DNA of 64,000 nucleotides from Rhodospirillum rubrum ATCC 11170 (GTDB taxonomy: Bacteria > Pseudomonadota > Alphaproteobacteria > Rhodospirillales > Rhodospirillaceae), in assembly GCF_000013085.1 (NCBI RefSeq), contig NC_007643.1, forward strand, positions 3,171,501-3,235,500, read 5' to 3'. Below, piece by piece: positions 1-8,561 of the stretch. The position numbers and the translations under genes are program-made. The notes beneath the pieces are model-generated. The model was not told where the DNA came from. It saw nothing but the letters and a program-made list of their open reading frames with translations, and searched no databases. The first letter of the stretch is position 1. Each line of letters opens with the position of its first letter.

Positions 1-488
1 GCTCCCCCCTGCGAAGGCGGCGGCGGCAGGGCTGGCAACAGCCAGCGCAGATCCAACCGCCCCGGCGGGCGGGCCACGGCCGCCTGAAAAGCCGCCCCGA
101 AGCGCAACATGGCCGAGCCGCTGGTATAGCCGCTTGCCAAGGCCACCGGACCATAGCTTTGGGCGGCGCGATCGGCCTCCTCGGGCTGGCCGGCCCTATG
201 AAGAAGGGCCGCCTCGGCCGTGGGCAGCTGGCTGCGCACGTCGGACGGCCACTCCTCGATCGGCAGGGCCAAAAGGGCGCGCAAGGCGCGCAAAGCCGGC
301 AAGATCGCCCCGCTGTTCGCCTCGGCCACCATCTGGCGAAAAATCAGCCGCGCCGTGATCGGCGGCCCGACCTCGCCGCCGTCGAGCGCCCGGCCATAGA
401 ACAAGGCGGCCTTGCGCCAGGATCCCGCCTCCCAGGCCTCATCGCCCAGGGCGGTGAACGGAGAGTCTTCGGCGTCCATGGCGCTCAT
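1..488 (-). CDS. TPR-like hypothetical protein (3' end outside window)
   Basis: This reading frame runs off the left edge of the window, so only the N-terminal 162 residues are visible. The start ATG at 488 overlaps the TGA of the upstream epimerase gene in an ATGA junction, which argues for translational coupling. The protein begins MSAMDAEDSPFTALGDEAW and contains helix-pair stretches such as WRKAALFYGRALD, which look like tetratricopeptide repeats. As the distal gene of a glycan operon it may be a TPR-containing glycosyltransferase or an accessory protein, but no catalytic motif is visible in the part present. Confidence 0.6.
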   Translation of the reverse strand, partial: MSAMDAEDSPFTALGDEAWEAGSWRKAALFYGRALDGGEVGPPITARLIFRQMVAEANSGAILPALRALRALLALPIEEWPSDVRSQLPTAEAALLHRAGQPEEADRAAQSYGPVALASGYTSGSAMLRFGAAFQAAVARPPGRLDLRWLLPALPPPPSQGG

Positions 489-1582
489 CGCCCCACCGGC
501 AGGCTGGCGCCGATCAGCAGCCGGACCACGGTGTCGGCCACGTTCATGCGGGTATAGTCCAACGGAACCGGCCAATTGGGTGGTGTCGCGGTCACCAGGC
601 GAAAGGCCCGCTCCATCGCTTCGGGATCAACGCCGCATAGGATATTGCTGCCGGTCTCCAGGGTCTCGGGCCGTTCGGTGACATCGCGCAGCGTCACCGT
701 CGGCACACCAAGGATCGCCCCCTCCTCCTGCACCGTGCCGCTATCGCTCAGCACGCAGCGGGCGGATTTTTCCAGGGCGACGAAATCGCAGAAGCCAAAG
801 GGCTCCATCAACATCAGATCGCCGCGCCCCTGGTCGGCCAAACCGCTCGCCTCGAGATGGGCGCGGGTGCGCGGATGGACACTGACCACGGCGGGCAGGC
901 CGCTTACCGCCATCACCCGCCGCACCCCGGCCATCAGGGCCATTAGGCGCTGGGGAACATCGACGTTTTCCTGACGGTGGAAGGTGAACAGCAGATACGC
1001 GCCGGGCCGCAGCCCCAGGGCACCCAGCGCGGTCGCGGCGTCGATGCGCTCGGCCATCGCCGCCAGCACCTCGCCGATGGGATTGCCGGTGACCACGATG
1101 CGCTGGCCGGGGATGCCCTCGGCCAGCAGATTGCGCCGACCATGCTCGGTATAGGGCATCAAAAGATCGGAGCAATGATCGATGACCCGGCGGTTGACCT
1201 CTTCGGGCACCCGGTCGTCATGGCAGCGGTTTCCCGCCTCCATATGAAAAACCGGGATGCCCAGGCGCTTGGCGACATAGGCCGACAGACCGCTGTTGGT
1301 ATCGCCAAGGATCAGCACCCGGTCGGGGCGTTCCAGACCGATCACCCGTTCCGCCCCGGCAAGGATGGCCCCCACCCGCTCGCCCAGGGTGCCCTGGCTG
1401 GCGCCCAGGTCGTGATCTTCGGAGCGCAGGGAAAACTCGCCCAGGAAATTTCGCCACAGGCTGGGATGGGCGTTCTGCCCGGTATAGACGAAAACATGGT
1501 CGCACACCGCATCAAGCCTGGGCAGGATCAGCGACAAGCGGATCAGTTCCGGGCGCGTGCCCAGAATGGTCATGACTTTCAT
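485..1582 (-). CDS. UDP-N-acetylglucosamine 2-epimerase family (WecB/WbjD-like)
   Basis: The 365-residue protein has the hallmarks of the non-hydrolysing UDP-GlcNAc 2-epimerase family: GTRPELIRL at residues 8-16, GDTNSG near 93, HMEAGNRC near 115 and a glycosyltransferase-B-like C-terminal half with SDSGTVQEE. The family inverts C2 of UDP-HexNAc in the cytoplasm. It overlaps the upstream dehydratase gene by 4 bp (ATGA). Next to a CapE/WbjB-type dehydratase it could act like WbjD/FnlC in UDP-L-FucNAc-type sugar synthesis (inference). The middle reductase (WbjC) is not in the window, so the product sugar is uncertain. Confidence 0.88.
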   Translation of the reverse strand: MKVMTILGTRPELIRLSLILPRLDAVCDHVFVYTGQNAHPSLWRNFLGEFSLRSEDHDLGASQGTLGERVGAILAGAERVIGLERPDRVLILGDTNSGLSAYVAKRLGIPVFHMEAGNRCHDDRVPEEVNRRVIDHCSDLLMPYTEHGRRNLLAEGIPGQRIVVTGNPIGEVLAAMAERIDAATALGALGLRPGAYLLFTFHRQENVDVPQRLMALMAGVRRVMAVSGLPAVVSVHPRTRAHLEASGLADQGRGDLMLMEPFGFCDFVALEKSARCVLSDSGTVQEEGAILGVPTVTLRDVTERPETLETGSNILCGVDPEAMERAFRLVTATPPNWPVPLDYTRMNVADTVVRLLIGASLPVGR

Positions 1583-2646
1583 CGCAGCAGATCTTTCTCG
1601 TCATCCAGGTCCAGATCGCCCACCATCAAGCGATTGCGGCGAAACAGCTCTTCCACCCCCGCCCGGTCGAGCACCCCTTGGGCGGAGGTGTATTCCTCGT
1701 CAAGGGCCGGCGGGCCCATGTTCCCGGCGGCCAGTTCGGGCAGGATGGGCCGGATCACATAGCGCCCGTCGCGCTCAATCGTCCGCCGCGCCTCCTCCTC
1801 GCTCACCATGATCTCGTGGGATTTCTCGCCCGGCCGCAGGCCGATGATCTTGATGGGAATCGCGCGCTCGCCAATCAGCGCCAGGGCGATATCCTCAACC
1901 CGCGCCGAAGCGACGCGGGGCACATAGGTCTCGCCAGGCAAGGCCGTGCGACAGGCCGAAAAGATCAGATCGACCGCATCGTTCAGGCTGAGCAAAAAGC
2001 GGGTCATATCCGGATCGGTCAGGGTCACCGGCCCGCCGGCGGCGATTTGCTGATGAAACAACGGCACCACCGACCCCCGCGAGGCCAGGACATTGCCATA
2101 GCGCACGGCGATGAAGCGCGTTTGGCCGCAGCCAAGATTGGCCGACAGGAACAGCCGTTCCTGCAGGGCCTTGGTCATGCCCATGACATTGATCGGCTTG
2201 GCCGCCTTGTCGGTGGAGATGCCGACCACGGTTTTCACCGGCAGCCGCCGATCGCGGATGGTGGTGATGATATTCCACGGCCCCTCCACATTGGTGCGGA
2301 TGGCCTCATAGGGGAAATATTCGCAGGTCGGCACCTGTTTCAGGGCGGCGGCGTTGAACACGACATCCGCATCCGACAGGGCCAGCGACACGGCGTCGCG
2401 GTCGCGGACATCGCCGATTTGAAAGGCGAGCGTTCGCCGGAAATTCTCGTAGATGATCTCGTCGGTCGGATGACGACCCGCCGAGACCAGATAAGACGTG
2501 CGCAGGGCGTTCTGCTTAGCCTCGTCGCGCGACATGATGGTCACCCGCTCGGGCGTTCCCATCTCGCCCGATAGCAGACGGCGCACCAGAACCCGCCCCA
2601 AAGACCCCGTCCCCCCGGTGATTAACACCCGTTGTCCCGTCAACAT
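1579..2646 (-). CDS. UDP-GlcNAc 4,6-dehydratase/5-epimerase family (CapE/WbjB-like)
   Basis: This 355-residue extended short-chain dehydrogenase has the NAD(P)-binding GGTGSLG motif at residues 11-17, AALKQVPTCEYFP around 110, STDKAAKPINVMGMTK around 145 and a C-terminal LDEEYTS motif. The usual SDR catalytic Tyr is Met (MGMTK), a feature I associate with the CapE/WbjB branch. Such enzymes convert UDP-GlcNAc to 4-keto-6-deoxy sugars in the cytoplasm. It is coupled to the epimerase downstream. The 132-bp gap upstream, with a hairpin, is the largest break within the glycan operon, so a separate promoter is possible. Confidence 0.87.
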   Translation of the reverse strand: MLTGQRVLITGGTGSLGRVLVRRLLSGEMGTPERVTIMSRDEAKQNALRTSYLVSAGRHPTDEIIYENFRRTLAFQIGDVRDRDAVSLALSDADVVFNAAALKQVPTCEYFPYEAIRTNVEGPWNIITTIRDRRLPVKTVVGISTDKAAKPINVMGMTKALQERLFLSANLGCGQTRFIAVRYGNVLASRGSVVPLFHQQIAAGGPVTLTDPDMTRFLLSLNDAVDLIFSACRTALPGETYVPRVASARVEDIALALIGERAIPIKIIGLRPGEKSHEIMVSEEEARRTIERDGRYVIRPILPELAAGNMGPPALDEEYTSAQGVLDRAGVEELFRRNRLMVGDLDLDDEKDLLR

Positions 2647-2702
2647 CGGCTTAATCCACTCCCCCGGTAAGATCCACCACAGGCCTGAAAACCTTGTCGC
2701 CG

Positions 2703-2730
2703 CTTCGCTCTTTGCTATAGATAAGCGAAG
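2703..2730. other. Hairpin in the gap inside the glycan operon
   Basis: Arms CTTCGCT (2703-2709) and AGCGAAG (2724-2730) are perfectly complementary around a 14-base AT-rich loop. The hairpin lies between the glycosyltransferase gene and the dehydratase gene. It may be an attenuator or mRNA-stability element; no U-run follows it on the minus strand. Confidence 0.3.
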
Positions 2731-2778
2731 GAAGAACAGCTTTTTAGGGTGGCGCCTCGCCGCTTTTTAAAAGAGCGA

Positions 2779-4323
2779 TCAAACCCGGGGGGAAAGAAGA
2801 TCTAGAACGCCCCGATAGGCGTCTTCGAAGCGCTTGGTCATGCGCGCCACATCACCGCGCCGGGCGACGACGCGGGGGCGGGCCCGGGCCCCCATCACCC
2901 CCAGGGTCAGGGCATCGCCCAAAATCTCCACCGCCCTCGCCGCCAGGGCGCCGTCGTCATCGGCGGCGATCACCAAATCGGGCAAGGCGAATTCATGGGC
3001 CACCGACCACTGATCGGAGCGGTATTCCCGCCAAAGGTCATGGCCCATCACCAGCACCGGGATCGACAGCGCCATGGCGTCCATCACCGTCACCCCGCCG
3101 CCCGAGGGAAAGGTGTCGATCATCAGATCGCCAAGCGCCAGGGCGCCCAGGTAATCGCGGGTCCAGGGCAAGGCCACCACCCGCCCGGCCACATCCTCGG
3201 GCAGGGCGGCGAGCCCCTCGCGCCCCACCCCAAGCGCCAGAAACCAGCTTGTCGGAACCTTGCGCAGAACCTCGGCGACCACCGCCAGATAGCGGGGGCT
3301 GAACTTCACCGGCCGACCGGCGCCACAGAGCACCGGCGCGCCCTCGGGAATGCCAAGCGCCGTCCGGGCCAAGGGGGTGACCTTTTGGTCATCGGGCAGA
3401 TCCACCTCGACCCGAACGATGGTCCCCGATCCCGGGCAGTCCATCAGCAGGCGCTCGTCGGAGGCGATATTGAACACCGCTCCGGGGGCGGTGAACTGGG
3501 CCGGCGGCCCCACCACCTGGGCGACCCAGGGGATATCCAGGGATCGCACCAGAAGATAGGCCTCGGGCTGAGCCAGGGCGGCATTGGTCACCAGAAGATC
3601 GGGCGCCCAGTCGATGACGCGGGCGCGCAGGGCGCGCAGCCGCGCCTCGATCCCGGCTTCGGAGGCGACAAAGGTCGTCCAACCGCGCAGGGTGGCCACG
3701 GTCCTCACCTGCCGCCCCTCGGCCGACTCCTCAAAGGCGCGCTGGTCGGCGTCGGCGATCGCCACGCCGACCTCGCAGCGGCTGGCGTCATGATGGGTCA
3801 GCAGACCGGCCATCAGCTTGGCCAGAACCGACCCTTCCTGGGTGACGCTCGACAGCACATAAAGAACACGCGGCGTCTGGCGCGGCGCTCTCCCGCCGCC
3901 CGGCGTTTCCCCCGGGGGGCGCAGGCGCTCGGCCAGGCGGTCAAGCCCCTCGATCACGCAAGGGTCGGCATCGAAAACCTCCCGCCCCAGCACGGCGACG
4001 TGGTGATAGCGCCAGTCCAGGTAAAGCCGGCGGACCAGGGCGAAATCGCCGGCTTTGCAGGCCGAGAGACAGGCGATCTTGCGAACCTCGGTCGCCCGCG
4101 CCACCGCCCCCATCCCATCAAGAATCGATAGCAGCACCGGGGCAACGGCGGGTTGCCAGCCCGACAGGCGGAACAGCCGCTCGGCGCAGATCAGCGCCTG
4201 ATCGGGCCGTCCCTCGGCGAGAAAGGCCTTGGCCGCCATAAGATTGACGGTTATCCGCCGATCAACCCCTTCGCTCGCCAGAAGCGGGCCAAGGTGGGTC
4301 AGGTCGTCGATATCCCCGGCCAT
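2779..4323 (-). CDS. TPR-containing glycosyltransferase (SPINDLY/GT41-like fold)
   Basis: The 514-residue protein has an N-terminal helical repeat region (about 1-140; for example FLAEGRPDQALICAERLF) and a C-terminal GT-B domain. The sugar-nucleotide half contains GAGRPVKFSPRYL, then ALPWTRDYLGALALGDLMID followed by TFPSGGGVTVMDAMALSIPV. That last arrangement resembles the DTFPYGG...EAL motif of bacterial SPINDLY-type O-glycosyltransferases. A proline/glycine-rich linker near residues 135-150 separates the halves. It starts 3 bp after the radical SAM gene, so the genes are co-transcribed. Acceptor and sugar are unknown. A flagellin or surface-protein glycosyltransferase is possible but is an inference. 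Confidence 0.65.
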   Translation of the reverse strand: MAGDIDDLTHLGPLLASEGVDRRITVNLMAAKAFLAEGRPDQALICAERLFRLSGWQPAVAPVLLSILDGMGAVARATEVRKIACLSACKAGDFALVRRLYLDWRYHHVAVLGREVFDADPCVIEGLDRLAERLRPPGETPGGGRAPRQTPRVLYVLSSVTQEGSVLAKLMAGLLTHHDASRCEVGVAIADADQRAFEESAEGRQVRTVATLRGWTTFVASEAGIEARLRALRARVIDWAPDLLVTNAALAQPEAYLLVRSLDIPWVAQVVGPPAQFTAPGAVFNIASDERLLMDCPGSGTIVRVEVDLPDDQKVTPLARTALGIPEGAPVLCGAGRPVKFSPRYLAVVAEVLRKVPTSWFLALGVGREGLAALPEDVAGRVVALPWTRDYLGALALGDLMIDTFPSGGGVTVMDAMALSIPVLVMGHDLWREYRSDQWSVAHEFALPDLVIAADDDGALAARAVEILGDALTLGVMGARARPRVVARRGDVARMTKRFEDAYRGVLDLLSPRV

Positions 4324-4326
4324 GGC

Positions 4327-5334
4327 CTATTCCGTTTCCTTGAAGTCCTGGACCATATCGGCATAGGACCGTCCCTGCTTGGGCCAGCGCGTCGAGGCCC
4401 AGTCCGGGCATTGGCCGCAGAAGCCATGGTTGGCGTAGCTGTTGGTCAGATGGGCCTCGCGCAGCGCCCGATAGAACGGCCCTTGCCAGACCTCGCGAAT
4501 GGTGGTGTCGCGGTACTCGGCGATGGCGGCGCCATGGGCCCAGTCCGCCGGGCAAAAGGATAATTGGCCGCTGGGGTTAAGCACGATGCGCTCCCAGGGA
4601 TAAAGGCAGGGGCGGCGCGTCTCGCCTTGCTCGACCCGCAGCGTCGCCGCCAGATCCTGGGCGGCGCCGGCACAGGAATGCAGCCGGCGGATCACCACAT
4701 AGGCCGCGCCGTTTTCCTTCCAGAAGCGTTCGAAATCGGCGGTCTCCCCCTGATTGAACGGCTGTTCGACGAAAGACACGACGATCTTGGGCGGATCGAC
4801 GCGGCGGGCGGCGCCTTCCATCAGGCGCAAAACGCCGCCGCGCACCCGCTCCAGATCGCCGCCCACCCGCACCCGGGCATAGGTTTCGGGCAGGAAGGCG
4901 TCGATGCTAATGTCGATCAGATGGATCCCCGTTTCCAGCAGCCGCGCCCGCCGGCCCTCGTCCAGCAGCATGCCGTTGGTGGTCAGGGACACGGTGGTGC
5001 CCGAGCGGGCGACGGCCTTGGCGAGCATGGGGAAGATAGCCGGATGGGCCATCGGCTCGCCCGCCGCCGTATAGCGGATATAGCCAACCCGCCCCTGGCC
5101 ATGATCTCGCACCTCCTCGACCATCTTGTCGTTCAAGGCGGGATCAAGCATACGTCCGGCGTAATGGACGCTTTTCTTGAACTGGGGATGGGGACAGTGA
5201 ACGCAGGCCAGATTGCAGACCTCGGTCACATCCACATTGATCTGCGAGGGAAAATCTGCCGTCAGCCGGTCGCCAAACCCGTAAGCGTCGGAAGCGGCCG
5301 GCGCGGGGACGGCCTTGGGCGATAAAATGGTCAC
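4327..5334 (-). CDS. Radical SAM/SPASM domain protein
   Basis: The 335-residue protein carries a canonical CxxxCxxC [4Fe-4S]/SAM motif (CNLACVHC, near residue 41), a GE-like AAGEPMAHP segment, and a C-terminal SPASM-type cysteine set (CLYPWERI..., FCPADW..., FCGQCPDW). Radical SAM/SPASM enzymes perform radical chemistry on peptides, sugars or other small substrates. The start ATG at 5334 overlaps the WbqC-family gene's stop by 4 bp. Placement within a sugar-nucleotide operon suggests modification of a sugar or glycan precursor, but no substrate can be assigned from sequence. Confidence 0.82.
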   Translation of the reverse strand: MTILSPKAVPAPAASDAYGFGDRLTADFPSQINVDVTEVCNLACVHCPHPQFKKSVHYAGRMLDPALNDKMVEEVRDHGQGRVGYIRYTAAGEPMAHPAIFPMLAKAVARSGTTVSLTTNGMLLDEGRRARLLETGIHLIDISIDAFLPETYARVRVGGDLERVRGGVLRLMEGAARRVDPPKIVVSFVEQPFNQGETADFERFWKENGAAYVVIRRLHSCAGAAQDLAATLRVEQGETRRPCLYPWERIVLNPSGQLSFCPADWAHGAAIAEYRDTTIREVWQGPFYRALREAHLTNSYANHGFCGQCPDWASTRWPKQGRSYADMVQDFKETE

Positions 5335-6080
5335 GACGACCTCCTCGCCAGGGCGTCGGCAAAAGCCGGCGCCGGGGGCAGAACCACGGTGTCGGGTTGC
5401 CGGCTGCGCAGGTGATGGCGCGCCTCGGAGCCCAGATTGAACAGCAGATCAAGAACCGTCACCGCCGGGGCGAAGGCGCCCCAAAGCTGGGGATAGGGGG
5501 CGTAATCATAGGTTTTATACTCAAGCCCGATCCCCGAGGCGCGAAAGGCCTCCAGATCCAGATAATCCGCCGCCGCCGGGCCCGACAGATAGCGCGTCGC
5601 CCCGACGGCCCGCAGAATAGACAGCAACCGCGCCGTCTTGCGCCCGGGCTCCCCCCAGGGCTCGCTGCTTTCGATGGGCGTGGTGATCGCCAGTTCATCC
5701 ATCAACCAAAGCGTCAATTCGCGATTGAGAGCGCTGAGAAGACCATGGCCCTTCCTCAGAATGGCCCGGTAAGGCTCGATATAGCGGTCGTAATGGGGGG
5801 CCGAAGCATAAGCCTCTTCAAGCAGGGCAAGATGGTCGGCGATCCACGGGCGATCGGTCAGGATGGGCGTATCGCAGATCCGCTGCGGTGGGCCGGTGCG
5901 CGCGATCGGCACCGTCAGCCAGCGCCGGCCCTTTGGCGTCTTGATGGCGTTGCGGATGCGCCAGTCGTGACGGTTGGGCAGTTGCACCTCATCAAAAATC
6001 AAAAACAAATCAACGCTGGCGATGAAATCGAAATAGCCGCGCCACGGCAGATAGCACGACTGGATAATGCCTACGCGCAT
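5331..6080 (-). CDS. WbqC-like family protein
   Basis: The protein starts MRVGIIQSCYLPWRGYFDFI, the signature opening of WbqC-like proteins, and continues with LFLIFDEVQLPNRHDWRIRN and IKTPKGRRWLTVPI. I chose the ATG at 6080 rather than an upstream ATG at 6152. The conserved family N-terminus begins there, and the extra 24 residues would lie inside the upstream methyltransferase gene. The 249-residue protein belongs to a family recurrent in O-antigen and amino-sugar clusters. Its biochemical role is not firmly established and may be amide or ester formation on sugars. Confidence 0.83.
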   Translation of the reverse strand: MRVGIIQSCYLPWRGYFDFIASVDLFLIFDEVQLPNRHDWRIRNAIKTPKGRRWLTVPIARTGPPQRICDTPILTDRPWIADHLALLEEAYASAPHYDRYIEPYRAILRKGHGLLSALNRELTLWLMDELAITTPIESSEPWGEPGRKTARLLSILRAVGATRYLSGPAAADYLDLEAFRASGIGLEYKTYDYAPYPQLWGAFAPAVTVLDLLFNLGSEARHHLRSRQPDTVVLPPAPAFADALARRSS

Positions 6081-7207
6081 GACGCCCCCTCCGCCATCAG
6101 CCTGACGAACAAGGCGCCGCCGCGCACAAAGACGCAGTCCAGCGATCGCCAATGCTCCTCGACGAAGCGGTCGGCGATGATCCGCGGCCCATCGCCCCAG
6201 GCGTGGACATAGTCATCCATCACCAGCCAGCCCCCCGGCACCAGCCGGGGCAGCCACAGGCGCAGGTCTTCCTCGATCTTGGGAATGTCGTGATTGCCAT
6301 CGATATGCAGCAACGCCGTCCGCCCGCGATAGAGGGTCTCGCCGAATTCCGCGCTGGTCACGCTGAAGGGCGCGGTTCCCGGAATGGCGGCGGCGGCCGA
6401 GGGCATGCGCCGATAGTTCACGAAGCCGGAACCGACCAGGGTCATGGTCGACAAGAAGACGCGAAAGATCTCGTCCATGTCGAAGGTGACCATGGCGGCG
6501 TTGATCGCCTGATTTTCCTGGATGATGTCCGCCCCATGCCAGGGATCGACACATAAAACCGCCCCGGTGGCGTAATGGCGGGCCAGGAAGGCCAGAACGA
6601 AGGCGGATTTACCGCACCACGACCCGATTTCGATCACATCCCCGGTGGGCATCCAGCGGAAGACATCGAGCAAGGCGCTGATCTTTTCGTTCGAGCACCA
6701 GCCGGGAATGCCATGGGCCTGGGCGAACACCGCGCGCAGCTTATGCTCGGGCAACAAGGCCGCCGGTGTTCCGCTGGCGGCCAGGGCGCCCGGATGATGG
6801 CTGGCCACCAGCAGATCGGCCACCCGATGGCCGGAGAAGGGGCGCTGCCAGCCATCGGTTTCGCGCAAGGCCACCCCCGGAGCGAAGCCGGGAAGGCGTT
6901 CCTTCAGGGCCCGCCAGACAACCGCATGGGGACAGACGATCTCGCCGATGCCCTCGCGGGCGATCAGGGATGTCAGATGATCCTCGAAGTCGGGATCGGA
7001 ATAATAGGGCAGCCAAACTCCCCGCGTGCAGAGATCGCGGGCCGGATCGAAGGCCAGCGACGAGGCGCAGATTACCCGGCGCCCCCGCCCCGTCGCCTCG
7101 GCGTAAAGATCAAGACTGACCGAATTCCCAAAGGGAAAGATCAAGATCGCCGCCCCCCGGGTCAGCGGCCTGCCCCCCGGGCGCGGCGCCGCGCAAGGCG
7201 GCGTCAT
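6071..7207 (-). CDS. Class I SAM-dependent methyltransferase with an N-terminal Rossmann-like region
   Basis: The first roughly 150 residues (AILIFPFGNSVSLDLYAEA..., IVCPHAVVWRALKERLPG) look like a Rossmann/pre-ATP-grasp-type segment. The C-terminal part is a class I methyltransferase: VIEIGSWCGKSAFVLAFLA (SAM motif I), VLCVDPWHGAD (motif II) and LLHIDGNHDIPKIEEDL followed by GGWLVMDDYVH, typical of Methyltransf_24. The ATG at 7207 overlaps the aminotransferase stop (ATGA) and the gene overlaps wbqC by 10 bp. A role in methylating an operon-made sugar is likely, but the two-part architecture leaves the exact reaction open. Confidence 0.7.
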   Translation of the reverse strand: MTPPCAAPRPGGRPLTRGAAILIFPFGNSVSLDLYAEATGRGRRVICASSLAFDPARDLCTRGVWLPYYSDPDFEDHLTSLIAREGIGEIVCPHAVVWRALKERLPGFAPGVALRETDGWQRPFSGHRVADLLVASHHPGALAASGTPAALLPEHKLRAVFAQAHGIPGWCSNEKISALLDVFRWMPTGDVIEIGSWCGKSAFVLAFLARHYATGAVLCVDPWHGADIIQENQAINAAMVTFDMDEIFRVFLSTMTLVGSGFVNYRRMPSAAAAIPGTAPFSVTSAEFGETLYRGRTALLHIDGNHDIPKIEEDLRLWLPRLVPGGWLVMDDYVHAWGDGPRIIADRFVEEHWRSLDCVFVRGGALFVRLMAEGASCA

Positions 7208-8394
7208 GACGGCGCCACCGCGTCGATCAGCCGCTCGCAGACCCGCTCGACATCCTCATCGCTCAGGCAGGCGCTCAAGGGAAGGCTGAGGATGCTGTCG
7301 CTCAGGCGATCGGTCACCGGCAGCGGCCGCGCCGCGTAATCCCGATAGACGGCCATATGGTGCAAGGGCGTGTAATGGATGGCGACGCCGATTCCCTGCT
7401 TTTTGAGGCCAAGGAAAACATCGTCGCGCCGGGCGTGGCCTTCCCCCACCGGCAAACGCACCACCAGAAGGTGGCGGGCATGGCGCGGATCCTCGATCAT
7501 CGCCTGGAAGCCCAGAGCGAGCCCGGCCCCGCCCAGCCTTTGGCGATAGCGCGCGCAGATCTCGCGGCGGCGGGCCTGCATGGCGTCCAGCCGCGACAAC
7601 TGAACCCGGCCGATGGCGGCCTGCAGATCGGTGTAGTTCATCTTGAAGCCGACCTCCGAAGGGGTCAGCCCGATGCTGGCGCGCGGATCGATATAGCGTT
7701 TCCAGCTATCGGCCCCCAGGCCATGCAGCCGCAACCGCCGGGCCCTGTCGGCCATCTCGGCCGTCGGCGCCGCCAGCAGCCCGCCCTCGCCGGTCGAGAG
7801 ATTCTTATTGGCGTAAAAGCTGTAGCAGGTGGGATTGCCCGCCGATCCGACCGGCCGGCCATCCAGATAGGCCCCGCCCATGGCATGGGCGGCGTCCTCG
7901 ATCAGCAGGACGCCGGGCGGCAGGATCGCCGCGATCCCCTCGATATCGACGGGATGGCCGCCCATGTGGACGACGACCACGGCGCGGGTGCGCGGCGTCA
8001 GCGCCGCCGCGACGGTTTCCGGGGTGACGCATAAGGTTTCTTCATCGACATCGCAAAAGGCCGGGCGGGCGCCCAGCCACAAGCTGGCATTGGCTGCGGA
8101 AAACCAGTTCAGACTGGGAAGCACGACCTCGTCGCCCGCGCCTATGGCGTGCATATGCAGGGAAAGGAACAAGGCCGAAGTGCAGGAATTGAGCAAGACC
8201 GTATGCGGACAGCCGATGCGCGCGCCCAGGTCGCGCTCAAAGGCCAGGGTCTGCTCGCCCATGCCGATCCACCCCGAGGCGAGGACCTTGGCGACGGCCT
8301 CGATCTCGGCGGCGCCCAAGGACGGCCGGCCAAAAGCGATCGGGGCGTCGACCACGGCGGGTGGCGACAGGGGCTTGAACTCGCTTATGCCCAT
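7204..8394 (-). CDS. DegT/DnrJ/EryC1/StrS family PLP aminotransferase
   Basis: The 396-residue protein matches sugar aminotransferases of the DegT/StrS family: NSCTSALFLSLH near residue 65 (cofactor phosphate binding), LPSLNWFSAANASLWLGARP, VVVVHMGGHPVDIEGI, LIEDAAHAMGG and the Schiff-base lysine segment SFYANKNLSTGEGG. These enzymes transaminate keto-sugar nucleotides, so a 4-keto intermediate from a dehydratase such as that at 1579-2646 is a natural substrate (inference). It is the first gene of the minus-strand operon, with a 167-bp upstream gap. The open frame is the usual family length. Confidence 0.88.
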   Translation of the reverse strand: MGISEFKPLSPPAVVDAPIAFGRPSLGAAEIEAVAKVLASGWIGMGEQTLAFERDLGARIGCPHTVLLNSCTSALFLSLHMHAIGAGDEVVLPSLNWFSAANASLWLGARPAFCDVDEETLCVTPETVAAALTPRTRAVVVVHMGGHPVDIEGIAAILPPGVLLIEDAAHAMGGAYLDGRPVGSAGNPTCYSFYANKNLSTGEGGLLAAPTAEMADRARRLRLHGLGADSWKRYIDPRASIGLTPSEVGFKMNYTDLQAAIGRVQLSRLDAMQARRREICARYRQRLGGAGLALGFQAMIEDPRHARHLLVVRLPVGEGHARRDDVFLGLKKQGIGVAIHYTPLHHMAVYRDYAARPLPVTDRLSDSILSLPLSACLSDEDVERVCERLIDAVAPS

Positions 8395-8531
8395 CAGACG
8401 GTCTCCCTGACCAAACCCCGATTTCTATCGGGACTCCGCTCCTATCGCTCCGGGAAGCGCAGACAACGGCAGGGAGAGTGTAGCGGGAAGGATATGAAGA
8501 CAGCCTTAATTCGTCGCCCTTTTAAATCACC

Positions 8532-8547
8532 CTCTCCTTAAGGAGAG
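8532..8547. terminator. Palindrome after the SDR gene, possible terminator
   Basis: CTCTCCTTAAGGAGAG is a perfect 16-bp inverted repeat 14 bp past the stop of the SDR gene (minus strand) and upstream of the aminotransferase operon. The following minus-strand bases are AT-rich (ATTTAAAA) but lack a clear U-tract, so termination is plausible, not certain. The remainder of 8395-8531 presumably holds the operon promoter; I see no convincing -35/-10. Confidence 0.4.
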
Positions 8548-8561
8548 CGAACGCGGCCGGG

